Part shown: one piece after another, positions 1-7,815 of the stretch
How positions within the stretch are numbered: the stretch's first letter is position 1
How the letters are laid out: each line of letters begins with the position of its first letter
Assembly: GCA_947628515.1 (NCBI GenBank)
Contig: CANRAG010000018.1
Location: forward strand, 1-33,852
Reading direction: 5' to 3'
DNA length: 33,852 nucleotides
DNA from: an uncultured Clostridia bacterium
GTDB lineage: Bacteria; Bacillota; Clostridia; UBA1381
Notes under the pieces: model-generated
Seen by the model: only the letters and a program-made list of their open reading frames with translations
Told to the model about the DNA's origin: nothing
Databases searched by the model: none
Translations under genes and position numbers: made by a program

Positions 1-45
1 ATATTTTCTACAAAATTATTCAAATCTATTGATTTTTTTTAATAA

Positions 46-73
46 TTGTGATAAACTATATGATGTGTATTAT
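46..73 (+). promoter_or_regulatory. Possible SigA promoter for the polysaccharide operon
   Basis: TTGTGA at 46-51 and TATTAT at 68-73 are separated by 16 bases in an AT-rich stretch upstream of the first gene. TATAAA at 71-76 is an alternative -10. The boxes are only moderately close to consensus and the region upstream is outside the window, so the operon may instead be read from further upstream. Confidence 0.3.
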
Positions 74-178
74 AAAATGGTATGAGTACCGTGCGGATAT
101 GAAGCATTTATAAATATACACGGGGATAATTCAGTGAATAGCGGCAGCAGCCGCGATTTCACAATAGGAGAGATATGG

Positions 179-2086
179 ATGGAACAGACGGCAGTCAGAA
201 GGAACGCCAATTACAAAAGAACCATAAGCGGAATATTCCGTAATCGAAACCTTTTAATTCTGGACGTTTTATTTATTGTAATCGCATATTTTTTGGTTAC
301 TATGATGATTCATAATATATATGAAACAACTAATATTATGCTGGAGAACGCGTTTGCGGTACTTTTTGCGATTATAGCGTTTGTGTGTGTGATATTTGTT
401 TCCAGTATGTACCGAATTGTGTGGGTGCTGGGCGGAACGAGGGACTATATAAAGCTCATTGCCGCCTGCGTTATCGCGTCCGTGCTATCGGTAACGTTCA
501 ATATGTTTTTCTATAAAACCTTTTATTTCAAGCTGAGCGTGTGCGCGACGGCTGCCGCGAGCGCGATGATTATCGGTATGCGTATGGCAGTTCGCGCCAT
601 ACACAATATCTACGCCGCGCGCGTTACGGCGGGGGCGGAGCAGAAAAGACTTATGATAGTGGGCGCGGGGTCTTCCGCGGCGATACTGCTTAAAGATATT
701 GCCAATAACGAAAATCTTAACTATGACGTTGTATGCTTTGTGGACGACGATCCGAATAAGCGCGGCGCAATCATAAGCGGCATAAGGGTTATGGGCACGC
801 GCAGGGATATAAAGGATTTGGCGGCCAAGCTCAATATTGATGAAATACTTGTGGCAATCCCATCGGCGGATGTCAATACAAGGAAGGAAATACTTGAAAT
901 CTGCAACGATACGGATTGCAGGGTAAAGACGCTGCCGAGCGTGGATCAGATAATCGACCAGACCGAGATGTTCAGCAAGGTCAGGAGCGTGCAGATTGAG
1001 GATTTGCTCGCACGCGAGCCGGTCAAACTCAATAACAGCGGAATAAGGCAATATATTGAAAACAAGACAATACTCGTTACGGGCGGAGGCGGCTCGATAG
1101 GCTCGGAGCTTTGCCGTCAGATAATGAAATTCAATCCCGGAAAGCTTGTCGTGCTCGATATTTACGAAAATAACGCGTACGACCTTCAAATGGAGCTTAA
1201 CAGACAGTATCCGGACAATAAGCCGGAGGTGGTTATAGCCTCGGTAAGAGATATGGAACGGCTTGAGGATGTGTTTGGAAAGTACCGTCCTTACATAGTG
1301 TTCCATGCCGCGGCGCATAAGCATGTGCCTCTTATGGAGGACAACCCCGGCGAGGCTGTAAAAAACAATGTGTTCGGTACATATAATGTGACAAAATGCG
1401 CGGCGAAATACGGCGCTAAGCGGTTTGTTATGATTTCGACCGATAAGGCGGTGAACCCGACAAACGTAATGGGCGCGACAAAACGTATATGTGAAATGAT
1501 TGTTCAGACCGCGCAGCAGAACAGTAAAACCGAATTTGTATGCGTGCGTTTCGGTAATGTGCTCGGCTCCAACGGCAGCGTTATACCGCTGTTTAAGAGG
1601 CAAATAGAAGAGGGCGGGCCGGTAACGGTGACGGACAAGCGGATAACCCGCTTCTTTATGACGATACCGGAGGCCGCGCAGCTTGTATTGCAGGCCGCGA
1701 GCTATGCGAAGGGCGGAGAGATATTCGTCCTCGATATGGGAAGTCCGGTAAAAATCTATGACCTTGCCAAGAACCTTATAAGGCTTTCCGGACTCAAGCC
1801 GGGAGTGGATATTAATATTGTTGAGTGCGGACTAAGACCGGGCGAGAAACTCTATGAGGAATTGCTTATGAGCGAGGAGGGGCTTACCCAAACGAGCCAT
1901 AACAAGATATTTATAGGCAAACCGATCGACATAAACCGCGAGGAGCTTCGGCAAAAGCTCAGTATTTTGCAAAAGGCCGTGGAGCTTGACGATACAGAGC
2001 GTATAAAGGATGCGGTGGCGGAGGTCGTTCCCACCTATGTAAGACATCGCGGGATAAACAGTGAAGCGGTTTCCGCAGTTATGTGA
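179..2086 (+). CDS. Membrane-bound nucleotide-sugar 4,6-dehydratase (PglF/CapD-like polysaccharide biosynthesis protein)
   Basis: This 635-residue protein has four hydrophobic segments in its first ~130 residues, then a CoA-binding-like Rossmann region (IVGAGSSA), then an extended short-chain dehydrogenase domain with the NAD motif TGGGGSIGSE. The active-site region STDKAVNPTNVMGATKR has T421-D422-K423 and an M431-x3-K435 pair, with Met where classical SDRs have Tyr, as in the PglF/FlaA1 dehydratases. The family makes UDP-4-keto-6-deoxy sugars from UDP-HexNAc at the inner membrane. I chose ATG 179 because AGGAG at 166-170 lies 8 bases upstream; an upstream GTG at 134 has no such site. It heads the capEFG run, so it probably supplies a second rare sugar or the initiating sugar of the same polymer. 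The exact substrate is not readable from sequence. Confidence 0.9.
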   Translation: MEQTAVRRNANYKRTISGIFRNRNLLILDVLFIVIAYFLVTMMIHNIYETTNIMLENAFAVLFAIIAFVCVIFVSSMYRIVWVLGGTRDYIKLIAACVIASVLSVTFNMFFYKTFYFKLSVCATAAASAMIIGMRMAVRAIHNIYAARVTAGAEQKRLMIVGAGSSAAILLKDIANNENLNYDVVCFVDDDPNKRGAIISGIRVMGTRRDIKDLAAKLNIDEILVAIPSADVNTRKEILEICNDTDCRVKTLPSVDQIIDQTEMFSKVRSVQIEDLLAREPVKLNNSGIRQYIENKTILVTGGGGSIGSELCRQIMKFNPGKLVVLDIYENNAYDLQMELNRQYPDNKPEVVIASVRDMERLEDVFGKYRPYIVFHAAAHKHVPLMEDNPGEAVKNNVFGTYNVTKCAAKYGAKRFVMISTDKAVNPTNVMGATKRICEMIVQTAQQNSKTEFVCVRFGNVLGSNGSVIPLFKRQIEEGGPVTVTDKRITRFFMTIPEAAQLVLQAASYAKGGEIFVLDMGSPVKIYDLAKNLIRLSGLKPGVDINIVECGLRPGEKLYEELLMSEEGLTQTSHNKIFIGKPIDINREELRQKLSILQKAVELDDTERIKDAVAEVVPTYVRHRGINSEAVSAVM

Positions 2087-2140
2087 TATTTTAAATGAAT
2101 AAAAGAACAGACAGAAGATTATGACGGAGGAAGTACATAT

Positions 2141-3184
2141 ATGTTCAAGAATAAAACTTTACTTATAACCGGAGGCACCGGCTCGTTCGGCAACGCTGTG
2201 CTAAACGGCTTTCTGAACTCGGATATAGCCGAGATAAGAATTTTTTCGCGTGACGAAAAAAAGCAGGATGATATGCGTCATGAATACCAGGCGAGATTTC
2301 CGGGGATAAGCGATAAGATTAAATTCTACATAGGCGACGTAAGGGATTTGCAGAGCGTGAAAAACGCGATGCACGGTGTTGACTACATATTCCATGCCGC
2401 CGCGCTTAAACAGGTTCCATCGTGCGAGTTTTTCCCGATAGAGGCGGTCAGGACGAATGTATTGGGCACGGAGAATGTGCTTACTGCCGCTATAGAGGCG
2501 GGAGTAAAGAGCGTAATATGCCTTTCAACAGACAAGGCGGCATATCCGGTAAACGCGATGGGAACGTCAAAGGCGATGATGGAGAAGATTGTCGTTGCCA
2601 AGTCCAGAACAGTATCGCCGGACAAAACAAAAATCTGCTGCACGCGTTACGGCAATGTTATGTGCTCGCGCGGCTCGGTTATTCCGCTCTGGATCGAGCA
2701 GATCAAGGCGGGCGAGCCGATTACCGTTACGGAGCCTGCCATGACACGGTTTATAATGTCATTGGAAGAGGCGGTCGAGCTTGTGTTGTTCGCGTTCGAA
2801 AACGGCAACAGCGGCGACATAATGGTACAAAAAGCGCCGGCCTGCACAATCGAAGTGCTCGCGCGTGCCGTTAAGGAGTTGTTCGATAAAGAGAATAAGA
2901 GTGAAATCAGGGTTATAGGCATACGGCACGGCGAAAAGATGTATGAAACCCTGCTTACCAATGAGGAATGTGCGCATGCGGTCGATATGGGCAATTTCTA
3001 CAGAGTGCCCGCCGACAAGCGCGACCTCAATTACGATAAGTATTTTAAGGACGGCGACGAGAACAGAAATCCGCTGACGGAATTTAATTCAAATAACACG
3101 GAGATTTTGAATGTTGAGCAGGTAAAGGAAAAGCTTTTGTCGCTTAAATATATACGCGACGAGCTTGCGGAAATGGAGAGTTAA
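2141..3184 (+). CDS. capE: UDP-GlcNAc 4,6-dehydratase/5-epimerase, first step of UDP-L-FucNAc synthesis
   Basis: This 347-residue soluble SDR protein has the NAD motif TGGTGSFG at residues 10-17 and the family signature FSRDEKKQDDMR. Its active site has S129-T130-D131-K132 and Met140-x3-Lys144, with Met in place of the usual Tyr, a hallmark of the CapE/FnlA/WbjB enzymes. These convert UDP-GlcNAc to a 4-keto-6-deoxy intermediate and invert C5. A clear site, GGAGG at 2126-2130, precedes the ATG. It is followed after 3 bases by capF and then capG, the next two enzymes of the UDP-N-acetyl-L-fucosamine route, which supports the assignment over the retaining or pseudaminic-acid (PseB) branch. FnlA and WbjB are synonyms from other species. 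Confidence 0.9.
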   Translation: MFKNKTLLITGGTGSFGNAVLNGFLNSDIAEIRIFSRDEKKQDDMRHEYQARFPGISDKIKFYIGDVRDLQSVKNAMHGVDYIFHAAALKQVPSCEFFPIEAVRTNVLGTENVLTAAIEAGVKSVICLSTDKAAYPVNAMGTSKAMMEKIVVAKSRTVSPDKTKICCTRYGNVMCSRGSVIPLWIEQIKAGEPITVTEPAMTRFIMSLEEAVELVLFAFENGNSGDIMVQKAPACTIEVLARAVKELFDKENKSEIRVIGIRHGEKMYETLLTNEECAHAVDMGNFYRVPADKRDLNYDKYFKDGDENRNPLTEFNSNNTEILNVEQVKEKLLSLKYIRDELAEMES

Positions 3185-3187
3185 GCT

Positions 3188-4336
3188 TTGAAAATACTTG
3201 TAACGGGCGCGAAGGGGTTTGTGGGCAGGAACCTCGTAGAGGCGTTAAAGACCATACGCGACGGAAAGGACAGGTCGCGCGGCATAGATACGGATATAGA
3301 GATATTTGAATATGACATTGACACGGCTCCGGAGCTGCTTGACGCATACGCGGCGGAGTGCGATTTTGTTTTCCACCTTGCGGGCGTTAACAGACCGCTT
3401 GACGAAAAGGAGTTCATGGAGGGCAATTTCGGGTTTACCTCCACGCTGCTGGATTTGCTCAAAAAGCACAAAAATAAGGCGCCGGTTCTCATAACCTCGT
3501 CCATTCAGGCGGCGCTCGATAACCCTTACGGGAAATCAAAGCGGGCGGGAGAGGAGCTTATTTTCAGGTATGGCGAAGAACATGGCGTAAGGGTATGCGT
3601 TTATCGTTTCCCGAACGTGTTCGGGAAGTGGTGCAGACCGAACTACAACAGTGCCGTCGCCACCTTCTGCTATAATATCGCGCATGACTTGCCGATAACG
3701 ATAAACGACCGAAACCATATGATGACGCTCGTGTATATAGATGATGTGCTTGACGAGCTTATACGCGCGTTAAAGGGCGAAGAGAACCGGAACGGGCGGT
3801 ATTGCGCGGTGCCGGTTGAGCATAATATAACGCTTGGCGAGATAGCGGATTTAATCTACGGCTTCAAGCGGTCGAGGGAGGATTTATCGGTTCCGGATGT
3901 GACCGACGGCTCTTTTTCCAAAAAGCTGTATTCCACATTCCTTTCATACCTTGAACCGGATAATTTCAGCTACAAGCTTACGATGAACCGTGACAGCCGC
4001 GGCAGCTTTACGGAGATACTGCGCAGCGCCAATGCCGGGCAATTCAGCGTTAATATTTCAAAGCCGGGCATCACAAAAGGTCAGCACTGGCATAACACAA
4101 AGAACGAGAAGTTTGTTGTGGTAAAGGGGCACGGGCTTATTCAGTTAAGAAAAATCGGCTCGGATGATGTGGTTAATTACGAGGTGAACGGTGATGAGAT
4201 AACCGTTGTCGATATGATTCCGGGATATACTCATAATATTATAAACCTTTCTGATACAGAGGATTTGGTTACGTTTATGTGGGCTAACGAATGCTTTAAT
4301 AAAGACAGGCCGGACACGTTCTTTGAGGAGGTTTAA
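3188..4336 (+). CDS. capF: Bifunctional UDP-sugar C3-epimerase/C4-reductase (SDR plus cupin), second step of UDP-L-FucNAc synthesis
   Basis: The protein is 382 residues. The N-terminal SDR reductase (residues 1 to ~245) has the nucleotide motif VTGAKGFVG and a complete Tyr114-x3-Lys118 catalytic pair. The C-terminal cupin (about 255-375) contains GQHWHN followed by a Glu and KGHGLIQLRK, matching the metal-binding cupin of CapF/FnlB/WbjC. In characterised CapF the cupin epimerises C3 and the SDR reduces C4, giving UDP-6-deoxy-L-TalNAc. The start is TTG at 3188 with GGAGAG overlapping the end of capE, so translation is probably coupled. No ATG is near enough to be a better start. The length fits the S. 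aureus enzyme. Confidence 0.9.
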   Translation: MKILVTGAKGFVGRNLVEALKTIRDGKDRSRGIDTDIEIFEYDIDTAPELLDAYAAECDFVFHLAGVNRPLDEKEFMEGNFGFTSTLLDLLKKHKNKAPVLITSSIQAALDNPYGKSKRAGEELIFRYGEEHGVRVCVYRFPNVFGKWCRPNYNSAVATFCYNIAHDLPITINDRNHMMTLVYIDDVLDELIRALKGEENRNGRYCAVPVEHNITLGEIADLIYGFKRSREDLSVPDVTDGSFSKKLYSTFLSYLEPDNFSYKLTMNRDSRGSFTEILRSANAGQFSVNISKPGITKGQHWHNTKNEKFVVVKGHGLIQLRKIGSDDVVNYEVNGDEITVVDMIPGYTHNIINLSDTEDLVTFMWANECFNKDRPDTFFEEV

Positions 4337-4438
4337 CGTGAAATATAGGCGGCGCATCTCGCATGCTTTCTCTCATTCGCATACATATGTATAGCCTCAT
4401 TCGAGAAAACATACAATCTGCTTGCTATCTTTCACGTT
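4335..4438. repeat. Nested imperfect inverted repeat (~104 bp) between capF and capG
   Basis: The outer arms AACGTGAAATATAG (4335-4348) and CTATCTTTCACGTT (4425-4438) pair at 13 of 14 positions. The centre is a perfect 12-base palindrome, ATACATATGTAT, at 4381-4392 with exactly the same axis (4386.5). A middle arm, GCATGCTTTCTC (4361-4372), pairs with GAGAAAACATAC (4403-4414) with two mismatches. CTCATTCG is also repeated directly around the centre. It starts on the capF stop codon. It could be a MITE-like insertion (the arms can be extended to begin with TA) or an RNA structure. No transposase, target duplication or T-tract is visible. Confidence 0.6.
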
Positions 4439-4448
4439 ACAATTTATA

Positions 4449-4473
4449 CCGCCGCAAAGCGGCGGAATGGAGG
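4449..4473 (+). promoter_or_regulatory. Hairpin abutting the capG ribosome site
   Basis: A perfect 7-base stem, CCGCCGC/GCGGCGG with an AAA loop (4449-4465), is followed at once by AATGGAGG (4466-4473), which contains the Shine-Dalgarno sequence for the ATG at 4480. A closely similar hairpin and ribosome site precede purA at 17303-17325. The placement suggests an mRNA-end or translation-control element. There is no poly-T tract, so it is not an intrinsic terminator. Confidence 0.5.
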
Positions 4474-4479
4474 TTAATA

Positions 4480-5625
4480 ATGGCGAAGCTTAAATTAATG
4501 ACTATAATAGGCACAAGACCTGAGATAATCAGACTGAGCGCGTGCATAAAGGCATGCGACAGGTATTTTGACCAGATACTTGTGCACACGGGACAGAACT
4601 ATGACTATGAGCTTAACCAGGTGTTCTTTGATGATTTGAGGCTTAGAGCGCCCGATTTCTACCTCGACGCGGTCGGCGAGGATTTGGGCGAAACGATGGG
4701 GAATATCATTGCAAAGTCCTACCGGCTTATGGTAAAGGAGAAGCCGGACGCGGTGTTTGTGCTGGGCGACACCAATTCATGCCTTTCCGTAATAGGCGCG
4801 AAGCGCCTGCACATTCCAATATTCCATATGGAGGCGGGTAACCGCTGCTTTGACGAATGTCTGCCGGAGGAAACGAACAGACGTATTGTAGATATTATAT
4901 CGGACGTGAATATGTGCTACAGCGAGCACGCGAGACGCTATCTTAACGCGTCGTCCGTTGCTAAGGAGAGAACATATGTCGTCGGCTCGCCCATGGCGGA
5001 GGTGCTGCGCGATAATTTGGAAAAAATCAAAGCGAGCGATGTTCTTAGCCGCCTCGGTCTTAAAAAGGGCAAATACATTCTTCTATCCGCGCACAGGGAG
5101 GAGAATATAGATACGGAAAAGAATTTCATGAACCTCATGAACGCCATAAACGCTATGGCTGAAAAATACGACATGCCTGTTCTGTATTCCTGTCATCCGC
5201 GAAGCGGGAAATTTATCGAGCAGCGCGGATTTGAGTTTGACAGGCGCGTTATCCGGCATAAGCCGCTGGGTTTTCACGATTATAACAATTTGCAGATGAA
5301 CGCGTACGCCGTAGTGTCCGACAGCGGCACGCTGCCGGAGGAGAGCAGCTTTTTCCTGTCGGTGGGCAATCCCATTCCGGCGGTGTGCATAAGAACGAGT
5401 ACGGAACGTCCGGAGGCGCTCGATAAGGGTAATTTTATCCTTGCCGGTATTACGACCGAGCAGGTGCTGCGCGCGGTGGACACAGCGGTGGAGATGAACA
5501 ATAACGGCGATTTGGGAATACCCGTTCCCGACTACACGGATGAAAATGTTTCCGCGAAGGTTGTAAAACTTATAGCGAGCTATACCGGAGTGGTAAACAA
5601 GATGGTATGGCGAAAGGACGAATAG
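4480..5625 (+). CDS. capG: UDP-sugar 2-epimerase, final step of UDP-L-FucNAc synthesis
   Basis: This 381-residue enzyme is of the non-hydrolysing UDP-GlcNAc 2-epimerase (WecB-like) fold. It shows IIGTRPEIIRLSA near the N-terminus, VHTGQNYDYELNQVFFDD, HMEAGNRCFDECLPEETNR, SAHREENID and SDSGTLPEESSFF, in that order. In the CapG/FnlC/WbjD branch the enzyme inverts C2 of UDP-6-deoxy-L-TalNAc to give UDP-N-acetyl-L-fucosamine. The order after capE and capF makes this more likely than WecB, although sequence alone does not separate them fully. The start is ATG 4480 with GGAGG at 4469-4473. An in-frame ATG at 4363 would add 39 residues encoded by the inverted repeat and has no ribosome site. Confidence 0.88.
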   Translation: MAKLKLMTIIGTRPEIIRLSACIKACDRYFDQILVHTGQNYDYELNQVFFDDLRLRAPDFYLDAVGEDLGETMGNIIAKSYRLMVKEKPDAVFVLGDTNSCLSVIGAKRLHIPIFHMEAGNRCFDECLPEETNRRIVDIISDVNMCYSEHARRYLNASSVAKERTYVVGSPMAEVLRDNLEKIKASDVLSRLGLKKGKYILLSAHREENIDTEKNFMNLMNAINAMAEKYDMPVLYSCHPRSGKFIEQRGFEFDRRVIRHKPLGFHDYNNLQMNAYAVVSDSGTLPEESSFFLSVGNPIPAVCIRTSTERPEALDKGNFILAGITTEQVLRAVDTAVEMNNNGDLGIPVPDYTDENVSAKVVKLIASYTGVVNKMVWRKDE

Positions 5626-5630
5626 ATATG

Positions 5631-5662
5631 GGGCAGATTTTTATCTGCTCTGTTTTTTTTTT
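5631..5662 (+). terminator. Intrinsic terminator of the cap operon
   Basis: GGGCAGA and TCTGCTC form a 7-base stem (one G-U pair) around a TTTTTA loop. Ten Ts interrupted by nothing after TG follow, starting 5 bases after the capG stop. Confidence 0.9.
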
Positions 5663-5697
5663 CGCCAGATTATGAGATATACGGATGAATATTTTAA

Positions 5698-5726
5698 TTG
5701 AATATGACACAGAATACATATACAAT
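5698..5726 (+). promoter_or_regulatory. SigA-type promoter of the manganese catalase gene
   Basis: TTGAAT (5698-5703) and TACAAT (5721-5726) are separated by exactly 17 bases, downstream of the cap terminator and upstream of the ribosome site at 5737-5743. The catalase gene is therefore an independent unit. Confidence 0.55.
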
Positions 5727-5748
5727 TAATTATATGAGGAGGAAGAAT

Positions 5749-6417
5749 ATGTTTAAACACGAAAAGGAATTATTTCATCCGGTAAGGGTTGAAAAAGCAA
5801 ACCCGCAGTATGCGGTTCTCATGCAGGAGCAGTTAGGCGGCGCCAACGGCGAGCTTAAAGCCGCATTGCAGTATCTGTCCCAGAGCTTCAGAATAAAGGA
5901 TCCGGAGATAAAGGATTTATTTATGGATATAGCCGCAGAGGAGCTTGGGCATATGGAGATGGTCGCGGCGACTATAAATATGCTTAACGGCCATGATGTG
6001 AACTATAACGGCGTTGACGTGGGAGAGATTGAAACGCATGTGTTAACGGGGCTTAATCCCGGACTTATAAACTCGTCGGGTTATTCGTGGACGGGAGATT
6101 ATGTGAGCGTGACCGGTGATTTATGCGCGGATCTGCTTTCAAATATCGCGTCGGAACAGAGGGCGAAGGTTGTATATGAGTATTTGTACCGACAGATTGA
6201 CGACAAGTATGTAAAGGAAACAATAGACTTTTTGCTAAATCGTGAGGAGGCTCACAATTCCATGTTCAGAGAGGCGTTTAACAAGGTGCAGAATACCGGC
6301 TCCGACCGTGATTTCGGAACAACAAAGGCGGCGAGGATGTATTTCAGTCTGTCCGAACCGTCTCCTGCCGACAATCCGTTTAAGGAGTCGAATTTTGAAC
6401 ATCCTGCATTCAAATAA
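5749..6417 (+). CDS. Manganese catalase, CotJC-like di-manganese ferritin-fold protein
   Basis: The 222-residue protein is a four-helix ferritin-like bundle. Candidate di-manganese ligands fall where the family has them: E35 (NGELK), E65-x2-H68 (EELGHME), E136 (ASEQR) and E166-x2-H169 (REEAH). The family splits hydrogen peroxide to water and oxygen. CotJC is a spore-coat member, and non-coat members are common in anaerobic Clostridia. ATG 5749 is chosen because AGGAGGA at 5737-5743 sits at the right distance; an in-frame TTG at 5698 lies inside the promoter. The short C-terminal tail with NPFKES resembles that of clostridial homologues. The gene is monocistronic, and no cotJA or cotJB neighbours are present, so a vegetative peroxide-defence role is as likely as a coat role. 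Confidence 0.88.
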   Translation: MFKHEKELFHPVRVEKANPQYAVLMQEQLGGANGELKAALQYLSQSFRIKDPEIKDLFMDIAAEELGHMEMVAATINMLNGHDVNYNGVDVGEIETHVLTGLNPGLINSSGYSWTGDYVSVTGDLCADLLSNIASEQRAKVVYEYLYRQIDDKYVKETIDFLLNREEAHNSMFREAFNKVQNTGSDRDFGTTKAARMYFSLSEPSPADNPFKESNFEHPAFK

Positions 6418-6459
6418 AGATTTTAATCATTTCGACACTGGAATAGAACTGAACGACAG

Positions 6460-6499
6460 GGGCGCGGCATTTTGCCGCGCCCGTATTATTTATTTTTTT
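6460..6499 (+). terminator. Terminator of the manganese catalase gene
   Basis: A very stable 9-base GC stem, GGGCGCGGC/GCCGCGCCC with an ATTTT loop (6460-6482), is followed by a T-rich tract (6484-6499). The tract runs into the end of the convergent SLH gene. On the minus strand no T-run follows the stem, so it should work mainly for the plus strand. Confidence 0.85.
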
Positions 6500-7803
6500 G
6501 TCGCTCCGTACTCGTCCATCTGCTTTTTTGAGCAGAAATAGTGATATACGGTTTTATGCCCCGCCAAATAGTCGGAAAGCGTCATTTCCGAAGCGCCGTA
6601 GTAGACGTTGCCGTCGTCGGTTTCCCATGTTGTTATGTATGTGTCAAGCAACTTTGAGAGCAGTATGCACATATCGCCTCTTGTTACCGGCGCATCGTCG
6701 GTAAAGGAGCTCAGTTCATCCGTCAGTCCGCGTGCCACCGCCATCGGGATAACCCTGCTGTACGGCTCATCGGGCTGACCGAGCAGACAATACGCAAGCT
6801 TGAACATTTCATGGTACGTAATATTGTTATCGGGTCTGAACGTGCCGTCGTCATAGCCGTCAACTATTCCGATTTCGGTAACCGCGCCTATCGGGTCGTA
6901 ATACCATTCGTTTAAGGGTACGTCCGAAAAACCGTTTACGCCCTTCATTTCAAATCCCATGAGCCTGCAAATCATAGCAGCGGCCTCCGCTCGTGTAACG
7001 GGCGAATACGGGCGGAAGGTATTATCGTTATAGCCCGCTATAACGCCCCCATCCGCCAGCTCGTTGACGCAGGCGTTAAGCGTTGACGATGCGTCGTCCA
7101 TGTCCGAAAAACGCGGCGCTGTTCCGATATATGCGCTCAGACCGTCAGTTTGCGGTCTTGTTGGAATTTCCGTTTCGTCCGGCGGCGAAAGTCTGTTTGA
7201 GTTGTCGGCGACCGGATTTGCGTCCTTGTCTCTGAACGCCTTTTCTCTGTTTGACATGGGTGTTGTAGCATTCTCCGTAATAACCAGACGCATATTATCT
7301 TTATCCCATTCCGCCTTTTCGACTCCGAATATTGACGGCAGATATGAGTAGTGGAAATATATTTCATTATCAAATACCGCGTCCCAGTCCGCGTACAGAG
7401 GTACTATATGCTCGTGCGGAAATTCTATTGTCCGCCCGTCCACAACCGCCGTGTCTCCGTCGTAGGGGACGACAATGGTTCTGTTCTCATGCGAGAGGGT
7501 TATGGTATTGTCTTCATCCTTAATGTCATAATTCCAAAATACCGACATATTAACCAACGGCACAAGGCAGTCGCCGTTTTCATCAAGCGTGGGCCCGCCG
7601 CCGGCGTAGCTGCTTTGAACAATAGCGACTCTTGTATATTTGCCGTCGCTTTCCCATTGCTCAACCTCAACCTTAATGGTTCCCGCCGCTATCTCCATGC
7701 CGTTTGTAGCGCCTCCGCCATAGCCCGTTTCGTTCCCGGCCGACACGCAGGTTCCCGAAAGTGTCATTGCTACGAACAGCATAAATGCTATTATTTTTTT
7801 CAT
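6490..7803 (-). CDS. Secreted protein with copper-amine-oxidase-N-like domain and three SLH repeats
   Basis: This 437-residue precursor has a signal peptide (MKKIIAFMLFVAMTLSGTCVSA). A region of about residues 60-190 resembles the copper amine oxidase N-terminal domain (strand pattern with VPLVNMSVFWNYDI and a later SYLPSIFGVE). The C-terminal ~180 residues hold three SLH repeats, with ADGGVIAGYNDNTFRPYSPVTRA in the first, DGYDDGTFRPDNNITY in the second and a diverged third. SLH triplets bind secondary cell-wall polymer, so the protein is probably displayed on the wall. A ribosome site (GGAGG) precedes the ATG. It starts 12 bases after the BlaR1-like gene and is probably the last gene of that operon, hence a likely output of the sensor. 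No catalytic domain is visible. Confidence 0.85.
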   Translation of the reverse strand: MKKIIAFMLFVAMTLSGTCVSAGNETGYGGGATNGMEIAAGTIKVEVEQWESDGKYTRVAIVQSSYAGGGPTLDENGDCLVPLVNMSVFWNYDIKDEDNTITLSHENRTIVVPYDGDTAVVDGRTIEFPHEHIVPLYADWDAVFDNEIYFHYSYLPSIFGVEKAEWDKDNMRLVITENATTPMSNREKAFRDKDANPVADNSNRLSPPDETEIPTRPQTDGLSAYIGTAPRFSDMDDASSTLNACVNELADGGVIAGYNDNTFRPYSPVTRAEAAAMICRLMGFEMKGVNGFSDVPLNEWYYDPIGAVTEIGIVDGYDDGTFRPDNNITYHEMFKLAYCLLGQPDEPYSRVIPMAVARGLTDELSSFTDDAPVTRGDMCILLSKLLDTYITTWETDDGNVYYGASEMTLSDYLAGHKTVYHYFCSKKQMDEYGATKK

Positions 7804-7815
7804 AATTTACCTCCA

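Noticed and set aside
485..1603. Long minus-strand open frame (372 codons) opposite the membrane dehydratase
   Set aside because: Its translation is His/Arg-rich with no family features, and it lies wholly antisense to a gene with clear motifs.
4363..4479. N-terminal extension of CapG
   Set aside because: The added codons come from the inverted repeat, the family starts at the later Met, and the good ribosome site serves ATG 4480.
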